Positions 9,667-17,832 of a stretch of DNA of 64,000 nt are shown here, one piece after another. The notes beneath the pieces were generated by a model that was not told the DNA's origin, searched no databases, and saw only the letters and a program-made list of their open reading frames with translations. Source of the stretch: Cohnella caldifontis (GTDB lineage: Bacteria > Bacillota > Bacilli > Paenibacillales > Paenibacillaceae); the NCBI RefSeq assembly GCF_029360585.1, contig NZ_JAQZSJ010000006.1:1-64000 (forward strand), in the 5' to 3' direction. Position numbers and translations under genes: made by a program. How positions within the stretch are numbered: position 1 is the stretch's first letter; each line of letters begins with the position of its first letter.

Positions 9667-10532
9667 CGTTGTGCCTCCCAGCCCGTTCTCCGATATTCGC
9701 CCGGCGTCATGCCCGCGATCCGTTTGAAGGCTTCGTGAAAAGATTGCGTGTCGCGGTACCCGACCATTGCGGCGACCGCCCCGATTTTGTGTTTCGTGCC
9801 AAGCAGCAGCTCGCAGCCCATCCGGATCCGCAAGTCCCGCACGTAAGCCAGGAAGGGTTGGCCGGTCCTCGCTTTGAAGAGACGGAAAAAATGCCGCTCG
9901 CTAAGCCCGCTTCGTTCCGCCAGCATGCGAAGGTTCAAATTCTCCGCGGCGTGCTGCCGAATGTAATCCAGCGCCTCCTCGATCGGATCGGCTTGAAGCG
10001 GCGGCCCCCCCTCCGTTGACGCCCCCGCTTGCCCAACCAAGCGGACCAGCCGGATCAGCAGCTGAAGGAACAGGGCGAACCGCAAGCCTTTCGACCCGGG
10101 AATCGGAACGTTCTGCTCTTCGTCCATCGTCCGGAACAAGGGTTCGAGACCCAAGCGAACGTCCTTGGCTTTCGAGCCCTCCCCTTCGAATAGCCGCCGC
10201 AGGTCGAGTTCGGGAACATGGCGCTGCGCATCCCGCAGCAGCGCTTCCGAGAACACGCAGTTGCGCACGGCCAGCTTCTGCCGCCGGTCCGCGGACGAGG
10301 GGCGAAATACGTGGGGATGGCCGATCGGGAGCAGGAAAACGTCGCCTTTGGACACCGGAATCACCCGATCCCGGACGTGGTGGTAACCGCGGCCTTCCGC
10401 CACGTAAGCGATTTCGTAAAAATCGTGGGCGTGGAACTCGAGCTCGAACGTTTCCTCCGCCCGGTTGACGTACAGTTCCAGGCCGTCGCCGAAAAACGCC
10501 GAACCGCGCAGCAAGCCGACTCTTGCTTCCAT
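9654..10532 (-). CDS. AraC-family transcriptional regulator with cupin sensor domain
   Basis: A 292-residue regulator. The N-terminal cupin-like region has FHAHDFYEIAYVAEGRG and a GHPHVF turn typical of sugar-responsive AraC proteins. The C-terminal HTH pair includes LRMLAERSGLSERHFFRLF and KIGAVAAMVGYRDTQSFHEAF. The ATG at 10532 follows AGGAGGG with good spacing. It is the first gene of a run AraC-regulator-kinase and is divergent from the GH78 rhamnosidase across a 157-bp gap, which suggests control of that gene. Confidence 0.9.
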   Translation of the reverse strand: MEARVGLLRGSAFFGDGLELYVNRAEETFELEFHAHDFYEIAYVAEGRGYHHVRDRVIPVSKGDVFLLPIGHPHVFRPSSADRRQKLAVRNCVFSEALLRDAQRHVPELDLRRLFEGEGSKAKDVRLGLEPLFRTMDEEQNVPIPGSKGLRFALFLQLLIRLVRLVGQAGASTEGGPPLQADPIEEALDYIRQHAAENLNLRMLAERSGLSERHFFRLFKARTGQPFLAYVRDLRIRMGCELLLGTKHKIGAVAAMVGYRDTQSFHEAFKRIAGMTPGEYRRTGWEAQRCSK

Positions 10533-10689
10533 GCCGAACCCTCCTGACCGACCCTTGGGCCGTTCGTTGGGGTTAATTGTCCGTTACCCCTTGTCGAAAT
10601 GTCAAGATCGCCCGTATGTTTTCCATGACTTCCCCGTTAAACTGGTGTTGATTCGCATACGCGACGACGACGATAAGGGGGATAACGAC

Positions 10690-13392
10690 ATGGACCCGCA
10701 ATGGGCAATCCGCGAACTGCGCTGCGAATATAAGGAAAATCCGGTCGGCCTCGACGTTCCCCGTCCCCGGTTCAGCTGGAAGCTGGTTTCCGGCGAACGG
10801 GCGGCCGTCCAAAGCGCCTGCCAGATCCAGGTGTCGACGGACCCGATGTTCGGGCGGGAACCGCTGTGGGACACCGGTCGGGTGGACTCGGATCAATCGA
10901 TCCACTTCGAATACGCCGGCCCGGCATTGAAACCCCGGACCCGGTACTGGTACCGCGTCCGCGCGTGGAACGGAAACGGACGCATGTCCGCCTGGAGCGA
11001 ACCCGCATTCTGGGAGACGGGACTGCGTTCCCCGGAAGGGTGGCAAGCGCGGTGGATCGCCGCCGGACTTGCGCCGCCGGAGGGCGAGGATCCTTGCGAC
11101 TACGTGCGCGCTTCGTTCCGGCTTCGCGGGAAGCCCGTATCCGCCCGAATCTACGCCACGGCGCGCGGCCTGTACCGGTTGTACGTCAACGGAGCGGAAG
11201 CGGACGATACCCGGATGGCGCCCGGTTGGACCAGCTATGGACACAGGCTGCAATACCAAACCTACGACGTGACGGGATTGCTGTCCGCCGGAGACAACGC
11301 GATCGGGGCGACGCTGGGCAACGGATGGTACGCCGGCTATTTGGCCTGGGAGAATAAACGCCGCGTATATGGCGATGAGCGGTCTCTCCTGCTGCAGCTG
11401 CACGTGACCTACGCCGACGGCTCGGAAGATACGGTCGTCAGCGCCGCGGACGGCCGATGGAAAGCCGGGCGAGGCGCTTTGCGCATGTCCGAGCTCTACC
11501 ACGGCGAAACCTATGACGCGAGGATCGAGCCGGAAGGCTGGCTGCTGCCGGGATTCGACGATTCCGCCTGGGAACCGGTATCCGAACGGGATGATCCCTT
11601 CGACACGCTGATCGCGCAGGAGAACGAGCCGGTAAGGGTCACGGAGGTGATCCGCCCCGTCGCCTCCCTGGTGACGCCGCGAGGCGAACTCGTGCTGGAC
11701 ATGGGCCAGAACATGGTCGGCTGGATGCGGTTCACGGTCCGCGAGGCGCCAGGCGCCGTCATCCGCCTGGAGCACGCGGAGGTGCTCGACCGGGACGGGA
11801 ACTTCTACACCGGCAACATGAGGTCCGCCCGCAATTTGATTACGTACGTCTGCAAGGGAGGCGGAGCGGAAACCTACGAGCCCCATTTCAGCTTCCAGGG
11901 CTTCCGTTACGTCAAAATCACCGGACTCGCGGATACCGAGGGGCTCCTGGACCGATTCGCGGGCTGCGTCGTCCATACCGACCTGGAGCCGGCCGGCAGC
12001 TTCGAGACTTCCGACGGACGGCTGAATCGGCTCTACCGGAACATCGTTTGGGGGCAGCGCGGCAACTTCCTGGACGTGCCGACGGACTGTCCGCAGCGGG
12101 ATGAACGGCTGGGCTGGACCGGCGACGCCCAGGTGTTCGTCCGGACATCGACCTATCCGTACAACGTCGCCCCGTTCTTCGCCAAATGGCTGCGCGATCT
12201 GGCGGCCGACCAGCGGCCGGACGGCGGCGTGCCGTTCGTCATCCCGTTCGTGCCGTTCAACGTCCACTTCGACGAAGACGACAGCAACCATTCCTCCGCG
12301 GCCTGGGGGGACGCCGCCGTGATCTGTCCCTGGACGATGTACGAAGTGTACGGCGACCGCAGGCTGCTGGAGGAGCAGTACCCCAGCATGAAAGCGTGGA
12401 TCGAGTACATCCGCGCCCAAGGCGGCAACGAATACCTGTGGAACACCGGCTTCCATTTCGGGGATTGGCTCGCGCTCGACGGCAAGGAAGGCGAATACAT
12501 CGGCCAGACGCCGACGGATCTGATCGCCACGGCCTACTACGCGCACGGAACTTCGCTGCTGTCGCGCGCCGCCCGCGCGCTCGGCCGGACCGAGGACGAG
12601 CAGGCGTACCGGCGGCTGCACGATAACGTCGTCCAACATTTCCGTCTCGAGTTCGTCTCCCCGAACGGCCGCGTGATCGCGCCGACCCAGACGGCCTATG
12701 CGCTGGTCCTGGCGTTCGACCTGCTGGAGGAAACGCACCGGCCGCAGGCCGCCGCCCGGCTGGAGGAGATGATCCGGAAGAACGGCTATAAATTGACGAC
12801 GGGATTCGTCGGCACCCCCTATCTGTGCCCCGTGCTTTCGCGGTTCGGGTACCACGACGCCGCTTACCGCTTGGTCATGCAGGAGGAATACCCGTCCTGG
12901 CTGTATTCCGTCAAGCAAGGCGCGACCACGATCTGGGAGCATTGGGACGGCATCAAGCCGGACGGAACGTTCTGGAGCGACGACATGAACTCGTATAACC
13001 ACTACGCCTACGGCTCCGTCGGCGAATGGCTGTTCCGCGTCGCCGCCGGGATCGACACCGCGGAGGGATTTCCCGGTTACAAACGGATCCGGATCGCGCC
13101 GCGATTCGGCGGGGGGTTAACCTTCGTGAAGGCGGCCTACGAATCCGTGCACGGCACGATCCGCTCCCGCTGGGCGCTTCAAGGCGACGGCCGGATAACG
13201 GTGGAAGTCTCGATTCCGCCCAACACGGAAGCGGAAGTGGAGCTCCCGGGCGCCACCGTGGACGGCGTGACGGAAAGCGGACTCCCCGTGTCCCGCGCGG
13301 TAGGCGTCTTCGGCGCCGAGGCCGCGGGCGGCGTGCTCCGGCTGCGCGTCGGTTCCGGCGATTACCGCTTCGAATTTTCGCGGAACGGATGA
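10690..13392 (+). CDS. Alpha-L-rhamnosidase, glycoside hydrolase family 78
   Basis: A 900-residue enzyme expected to release terminal alpha-L-rhamnose. It has the N-terminal beta domains of family 78, then the catalytic (alpha/alpha)6 region with the hallmark DCPQRDERLGWTGD at about residues 466-479, which supplies the general acid. TIWEHWDG at about 747-754 supplies the catalytic base Glu. The start is the ATG at 10690, nine bases after AAGGGGG; the open frame reaches upstream over the divergent promoter region and should be trimmed. No signal peptide is seen, so it is intracellular. A terminator follows. Divergent from the AraC regulator; substrate fragments would be brought in by the neighbouring importer. 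Confidence 0.93.
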   Translation: MDPQWAIRELRCEYKENPVGLDVPRPRFSWKLVSGERAAVQSACQIQVSTDPMFGREPLWDTGRVDSDQSIHFEYAGPALKPRTRYWYRVRAWNGNGRMSAWSEPAFWETGLRSPEGWQARWIAAGLAPPEGEDPCDYVRASFRLRGKPVSARIYATARGLYRLYVNGAEADDTRMAPGWTSYGHRLQYQTYDVTGLLSAGDNAIGATLGNGWYAGYLAWENKRRVYGDERSLLLQLHVTYADGSEDTVVSAADGRWKAGRGALRMSELYHGETYDARIEPEGWLLPGFDDSAWEPVSERDDPFDTLIAQENEPVRVTEVIRPVASLVTPRGELVLDMGQNMVGWMRFTVREAPGAVIRLEHAEVLDRDGNFYTGNMRSARNLITYVCKGGGAETYEPHFSFQGFRYVKITGLADTEGLLDRFAGCVVHTDLEPAGSFETSDGRLNRLYRNIVWGQRGNFLDVPTDCPQRDERLGWTGDAQVFVRTSTYPYNVAPFFAKWLRDLAADQRPDGGVPFVIPFVPFNVHFDEDDSNHSSAAWGDAAVICPWTMYEVYGDRRLLEEQYPSMKAWIEYIRAQGGNEYLWNTGFHFGDWLALDGKEGEYIGQTPTDLIATAYYAHGTSLLSRAARALGRTEDEQAYRRLHDNVVQHFRLEFVSPNGRVIAPTQTAYALVLAFDLLEETHRPQAAARLEEMIRKNGYKLTTGFVGTPYLCPVLSRFGYHDAAYRLVMQEEYPSWLYSVKQGATTIWEHWDGIKPDGTFWSDDMNSYNHYAYGSVGEWLFRVAAGIDTAEGFPGYKRIRIAPRFGGGLTFVKAAYESVHGTIRSRWALQGDGRITVEVSIPPNTEAEVELPGATVDGVTESGLPVSRAVGVFGAEAAGGVLRLRVGSGDYRFEFSRNG

Positions 13393-13423
13393 GCAAGGTT
13401 GATCATCGGTGAAACGAGCGCCC

Positions 13424-13473
13424 AAAAGCCCCATAAAGGCGTCTGCATGCCAGACGCCTTTATAGGGCTTTGG
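13424..13473. terminator. Long bidirectional terminator between GH78 and GH4 genes
   Basis: A 20-bp stem with one mismatch, built from AAGCCCCATAAAGGCGTCTG and its near-perfect complement, around a five-base loop. T-runs follow on both strands (TTTGGG on plus, TTTTGGG on minus). It serves the two convergent genes. Confidence 0.85.
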
Positions 13474-13522
13474 GACTTTGATCTGAACTTGATGTTTCTT
13501 GTGATTGAAGCACCGATTTGCC

Positions 13523-15025
13523 TTATCCCTTGGCGCGTTCCTTGCCTTTGTCCGCCTCGCCGGCGTTCTTGTTCGCCGCCTCGCGATCCTGCCGCATCTC
13601 CTCGACCGTCTTCGCGTTCAAGCGGGCCGCCCCCCGGTAACCTTCCCGCGTCGGAATCCGCGGTCCTTCTTCCAGCCGCTTCTTCGCCGCCGCGACCGCC
13701 TCCGCGTATTGCGGCAGCCACTTCTCCTGGGCAACCAGCATCTCGTCGACCATCTGCCAGATTTCCTTCGGGTTGCACACCGCGCCGACCAGCGGATCCA
13801 TCATGAACGCTTGGCGGAGCAAGCGGTCGTCGCCATGAACCGCCGCTTCCACGGCCAGGCGCTGCACCGAGATGCTCGCGTTGCATACGGCTGCCGGCCC
13901 TAAAGGCAAATCCCCCACGACAGGCATGGAGATGCCGTTGCGGTCCGCGTAGCCCGGCGCCTCGATCACCGCGTCGTCCGGCAGGTTGGAGATGACGCCG
14001 TTGTTCACGACGTTGAAGTGTCCCCGGTACACCCGGCCCGTTTCCAACCCTTCGATGATGTAGGACCCGTGTTCATGGCTTCGTTCGCCCGGAGCATATC
14101 GGAACGCCGGGTCCTTCATCCAGTTGGGGAAGTCCGTCTCGAACCAGTTGCGCCCTTCCGTGCAGACCCGCAAATAACCGCCGGTTTCCCCGTTGATCCA
14201 ACTGCCCAGGTCGATCCAGTCCCGGATTTCGTCCGGGCGCTTGCGGTACCACGGCACGTATTCGCTGAGGTGTCCGTTGGACTCGGTGCTGTAATAACCG
14301 AACCGCCGCAGCATGTCGATCCGGACCTTCTCCGTGCGGCTGAAATCCGGATGGCGTTCGAACGCTTCCAGCAGTCCCGCCGTCAAATCCTTGCCCTGGT
14401 GGCGGATTTGGATGTACCACGTTTGATGGTTGATCCCCGCGCACACGATGTCGACTTCTTCCCGCTTCAGGCCGTACACTTCGGCGATTTGCTCGTGGCC
14501 GTGCTGCACCCCGTGGCACAAGCCGACGGTCCGCACGCCGCCGTACTTGTTGCACGCCCACGTGAGCATGGCCATCGGATTCGCGTAATTCAGCAGCAGC
14601 GCATCCTTGGCCGCGACTTCGCGGATATCCTTGCAGATGTCGAGCATGACGGCGATGCCCCGCTGGCCGTACATAATGCCGCCGGCGCACAGCGTATCCC
14701 CGACGCATTGGTCCACGCCGTACTTGAGCGGAATGTCGACGTCCGTCGCGAAAGCTTCGAGACCGCCTACGCGGATCGTGCATATCACGTATTTGGCGCC
14801 CCGAAGCGCCTCCCGGCGGTCCGTCGTGGCCGTGATCGGCACGTCCAGGCCGTTCTCGCGGATATCGCGCCGGCACAGTTCCGTCACCATCTGCAGGTTG
14901 TGCTCGCTGATGTCCGTAAACGCAACTTCAATGTCGCGGAATTCCGGCACGCTGAGCACGTCCCTCAGCAGCCCCCGCGTAAATCCGATGCTTCCCGCTC
15001 CGATAAACGCAATTTTGAAAAACAT
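13523..15025 (-). CDS. Glycoside hydrolase family 4 (alpha-galactosidase/alpha-galacturonidase-like)
   Basis: A 500-residue NAD- and metal-dependent GH4 enzyme. The N-terminal Rossmann motif KIAFIGAGSIGFTRG binds NAD. NYANPMA and LCHGVQHG provide the conserved Asn and the metal-binding Cys-His. The ATG at 15025 follows GGAGGGG. GH4 members cleave alpha-galactosides, alpha-glucosides or alpha-galacturonides by an oxidation-elimination mechanism. The sequence alone does not fix the substrate. The neighbouring rhamnosidase would suit a galacturonidase acting on rhamnogalacturonan fragments, as for LplD, but this is inference. It is preceded on the same strand by its own AraC gene in divergent arrangement with the 60-residue protein. 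Confidence 0.85.
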   Translation of the reverse strand: MFFKIAFIGAGSIGFTRGLLRDVLSVPEFRDIEVAFTDISEHNLQMVTELCRRDIRENGLDVPITATTDRREALRGAKYVICTIRVGGLEAFATDVDIPLKYGVDQCVGDTLCAGGIMYGQRGIAVMLDICKDIREVAAKDALLLNYANPMAMLTWACNKYGGVRTVGLCHGVQHGHEQIAEVYGLKREEVDIVCAGINHQTWYIQIRHQGKDLTAGLLEAFERHPDFSRTEKVRIDMLRRFGYYSTESNGHLSEYVPWYRKRPDEIRDWIDLGSWINGETGGYLRVCTEGRNWFETDFPNWMKDPAFRYAPGERSHEHGSYIIEGLETGRVYRGHFNVVNNGVISNLPDDAVIEAPGYADRNGISMPVVGDLPLGPAAVCNASISVQRLAVEAAVHGDDRLLRQAFMMDPLVGAVCNPKEIWQMVDEMLVAQEKWLPQYAEAVAAAKKRLEEGPRIPTREGYRGAARLNAKTVEEMRQDREAANKNAGEADKGKERAKG

Positions 15026-15144
15026 GATCTTTCCCCTCCGTCTCGCCTTTCGAGCTGGCTTGATTTACAGCCCCATTGTAACAGCGGCGAATCGGGAAGC
15101 GTTATCAAAATCATGACTTCCTCGCGGGTAATGTGTCAAAAATC

Positions 15145-16065
15145 CTAACTTTCCGTATAGTTCCACCGTTCGGTCCCGGCCGATTCCCGGTATTCCATCG
15201 GCGTCATGCCGGTATGCTTCTTGAACAAGGCGTGGAAATATTGCCGGCTTCCGATGCCCACGTAGTCGTAGATGTCCGTCACGGGTACGTTCGTTTGCCG
15301 GAGCAGCATTTTCGCCTTGTCCATCCGGAGCTCCGTCAACGTTTCGATCAAGGTGCTGCCCGTGACCGAACGGAAAATCCGCTGCAAATAGCCCGGGTGA
15401 AGATTGACCGAGGACGCCACGTCTTTCACCTGAATGCCGCGGTCGTAATTTTGGCGCAAGTACTCCAGGCTTTGCCGGACGTAACGGTTCTCCGCCAGCG
15501 GATCGCCCGCCGCCCCTTCTTCCTTCAGCCGCGCGATCCATACGAGCAATTCCGCCAAGAGGATCGCGGACAACCCGCCGATCTCGCCCCCTTGGCCGTC
15601 CAGCTCCAACACCAAATTTTTCAGCGAATGGTACACCTCGTCGGCGTCCCGTAAAACCAAATAGGGGACATCGGAACGCAGCAAGGCTTCCAGCCTTCCC
15701 TCGGAGGCCGCCAGCTCGCCGATGAAGGACGGACCGTCGGCGCCGGTCACGAAGCCGAATTCGACGTTCAGCATCCGGCAGGTCGAGTCGACCGTCAATC
15801 GGTGGCTGATCCCTTCCCCAACGACGATGAAGTCGTTTTTCTTCAGCGCGATCTGGGCCGGAACGGCATCCGCGGGCGCTCTCCCGTCTTGCACTTCTAC
15901 CCGGCACGACCCGCTGATGACGTACATGACCTCCGTGGAATCGTGCCGGTGGAAGGGCATCCGGAACCCGTTCCAATGTTTGAAATAGTAGGCGTAAACG
16001 CGCGGCGACCATTTCTCCAGGCCCCGGTCCGACAAGTCCAATCGAAACAATCCTTGGTCCGCCAT
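15145..16065 (-). CDS. AraC-family transcriptional regulator
   Basis: A 306-residue regulator. The N-terminal cupin segment has MPFHRHDSTEVMYVISG and the C-terminal double HTH includes IQVKDVASSVNLHPGYLQRIF and VTDIYDYVGIGSRQYFHALF. The ATG at 16065 has GGGGGAGACGGAAGG directly upstream. It is in the same orientation as the GH4 gene and 119 bp upstream of it, so it probably responds to the GH4 substrate or product and activates that gene. Confidence 0.9.
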   Translation of the reverse strand: MADQGLFRLDLSDRGLEKWSPRVYAYYFKHWNGFRMPFHRHDSTEVMYVISGSCRVEVQDGRAPADAVPAQIALKKNDFIVVGEGISHRLTVDSTCRMLNVEFGFVTGADGPSFIGELAASEGRLEALLRSDVPYLVLRDADEVYHSLKNLVLELDGQGGEIGGLSAILLAELLVWIARLKEEGAAGDPLAENRYVRQSLEYLRQNYDRGIQVKDVASSVNLHPGYLQRIFRSVTGSTLIETLTELRMDKAKMLLRQTNVPVTDIYDYVGIGSRQYFHALFKKHTGMTPMEYRESAGTERWNYTES

Positions 16066-16195
16066 CCTTCCGTCTCCCCCCGTCCAACCTCTCTCCCCTT
16101 CATTTTATAAAAAAATCGCCGAATCTACTAAAATTTCGTCACCTATAAACATATTGAATGAAAAGGGAACCCAACGAAACGAAGGAGATGAGGCG

Positions 16196-16378
16196 ATGGC
16201 CCCGCTCAGAATCGTCCGTTATCTATCGGTCGGACTTGTCCTTGCGTTGATCGTGATCGGATTGCTCCCGTTTTTATTGGTCGATTCCTTAACGGACCTA
16301 TACGGTACGGGAGAGTTCGATGTTTCGCTGGTAAAGGCATTCCTGACCAAGTGGTTGAATTCGAACCATCCCAAATAA
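16196..16378 (+). CDS. Small single-pass membrane protein, unknown function
   Basis: A 60-residue ORF with one strong hydrophobic segment (VGLVLALIVIGLLPFLLV, about residues 12-29) and a polar C terminus ending WLNSNHPK. The ATG at 16196 has GAAGGAG eight bases upstream; the frame begins earlier but without a ribosome site. A hairpin terminator starts at its stop codon. Family not recognised. It stands alone between the AraC gene and the two membrane-protein genes. Confidence 0.6.
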   Translation: MAPLRIVRYLSVGLVLALIVIGLLPFLLVDSLTDLYGTGEFDVSLVKAFLTKWLNSNHPK

Positions 16379-16410
16379 AGGAGGAGCGCGCCGCGCCCTT
16401 CCTTATTTCG
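16376..16410. terminator. Bidirectional hairpin terminator
   Basis: AAGGAGGAGCGC pairs with GCGCCCTTCCTT (one mismatch, one G-T pair) around a short GCC loop. It lies between the stop of the 60-residue gene and the convergent 152-residue gene, whose last codons it overlaps. Confidence 0.55.
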
Positions 16411-16861
16411 TCTTCGCCATGCCCAGAGCGAAATGATCCCACAGGATATCCTCCGCCAAAACGGACTGCCCCTCTTCGCACGTCACGATGAGAATGACCT
16501 CGCTCTTCAGGCCCTTGATTTTGCGGCGCTTGAGCTTTCGGTTCTTCAGGTAAAACGCGGCCGCGTTGATCAACACGCCCAGCAGGAAACCGGTCCCCGC
16601 CCCGATCAACCCCCAAATCACCGGCCCCCAAGCCCATACGAAGCCTTTGCTCGCTCCGATGGTGCTGAACATGAAGGCCAGGATAAAGCCCTTGTCGACG
16701 AAGGACGTTCCGTCCGCCCGATGAAGGCTGTCGATCAGCCGGGCTTGTCCTTGTCGCGAATCCAAAGGCAGCGCGTAAATGCCTCTGATTCCTTTGGATT
16801 CGAGCTCCGATATGGCCATCTCCAAAAAAGTGGAATGCTCGAACGTGGCGAAAATTTGCAT
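16403..16861 (-). CDS. Conserved membrane protein, unknown function
   Basis: A 152-residue protein with a soluble N-terminal stretch, two hydrophobic segments around residues 58-75 and 80-102 (the second ends GVLINAAAFYL), a very basic linker (KNRKLKRRKIKG) and a C-terminal soluble domain. Its ATG at 16861 shares a base with the TAA stop of the preceding gene (TAATG), so translation is coupled and the two proteins probably act together. The N-terminal MQIFATFEHSTFLEMAI pattern recalls sequences that modulate a flippable membrane protein, but I recognise no named family. Confidence 0.65.
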   Translation of the reverse strand: MQIFATFEHSTFLEMAISELESKGIRGIYALPLDSRQGQARLIDSLHRADGTSFVDKGFILAFMFSTIGASKGFVWAWGPVIWGLIGAGTGFLLGVLINAAAFYLKNRKLKRRKIKGLKSEVILIVTCEEGQSVLAEDILWDHFALGMAKTK

Positions 16862-17649
16862 TACTCCACCTTGCTTCCCGCCGGAATGACCGTGCCGGCC
16901 GGTTGATAGTTGCGCAGGAGAAAATTGCGCTGCTCGTCGACGAACAATTTGTTGTTTTCCACGGAAGTGGTATAGGCGTCGTAAATCGTGAAGAAGTAGA
17001 AGGAAGGAACGTACATCAGCCATTGCGGATCCACGACGGCCGAGGCTGCCTTGATTTCCCCGAGGATCAAATGGTGAATCGCCAGCAGCAAACGGGATTG
17101 CGCGATGAGGATAATCGTATAGGCCAGAGTGAAAAACGCCAGGATGATCCGATGCAGGTACAGCTGCCCCGTGCTCGGGATGCCCATGGACCAGACGGCG
17201 GCGAGCCAAGGCGGCCGTTTGTCGAGGTAATTGATTTCGAACGCTCCGATGCTGTACGTACTAAACCGGGAATTTTCCCGATGGGCGAGCAAATACACTT
17301 TGTTAATGTCGACCGCCGTCCGGTAGCTGTCCCAAATCGCGAACAGGTACACGGGAATATACAACGACATAAAGCGGGGATCGAGCACCTCCCTCGCCGC
17401 CTGGAATTGCCCGTTGAACGAATAGACCATCGCCAGGTTCAGATGGATTTTCTGGTTGATGAACATTTCCCAAACGACCAACGCATAGCCCCGCAAATAT
17501 TTGTTGAGCAGCAGGTGGCCGAAGCCGGGAAAGGCCACAGACCATAAGGCGATGGTAAAAGGACTCCTCAAATGCAGCTGCGTGGTGCCGACCAGGCTGA
17601 CATGCGCTTTGTAGCGCCGGCTCCGGTACCGGTTCCGGAAATTGTTCAT
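16861..17649 (-). CDS. Membrane protein with internal tandem duplication, unknown function
   Basis: A 262-residue protein. Two halves align: residues about 27-120 and 147-245. Each has W-S-x-x-x-P-x-x-G-[HQ]-L near its start, a pair of hydrophobic helices, a segment ending VLDPRFM or VVDPQWL, and then [IT]YDxYxTxV-x-x-NK. The repeat suggests a two-fold membrane fold formed by gene duplication. The ATG at 17649 follows GGGAGACGG; an upstream TTG has no ribosome site. It is translationally coupled to the 152-residue gene downstream. Role unknown. Confidence 0.65.
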   Translation of the reverse strand: MNNFRNRYRSRRYKAHVSLVGTTQLHLRSPFTIALWSVAFPGFGHLLLNKYLRGYALVVWEMFINQKIHLNLAMVYSFNGQFQAAREVLDPRFMSLYIPVYLFAIWDSYRTAVDINKVYLLAHRENSRFSTYSIGAFEINYLDKRPPWLAAVWSMGIPSTGQLYLHRIILAFFTLAYTIILIAQSRLLLAIHHLILGEIKAASAVVDPQWLMYVPSFYFFTIYDAYTTSVENNKLFVDEQRNFLLRNYQPAGTVIPAGSKVE

Positions 17650-17832
17650 ATTGCCGTCTCCCAAGCAAATGATGGAACTCGTCTTTCTCTAGAATTTCCA
17701 CCTTCAACCAGATTTCATTCGAAAAATGAACGCGGGTTAGTCTAACTCATCGGCAGGAGACGGCAAGTTCGTGTCGAAAACAAAATCCCAGCGTTGATTC
17801 CACTCACTTCCGCTCGAACGGAGACGTTGGCA

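Noticed and set aside
10573..13002. 809-residue minus-strand frame
   Set aside because: Antisense to the well-supported GH78 rhamnosidase; no recognisable domain.
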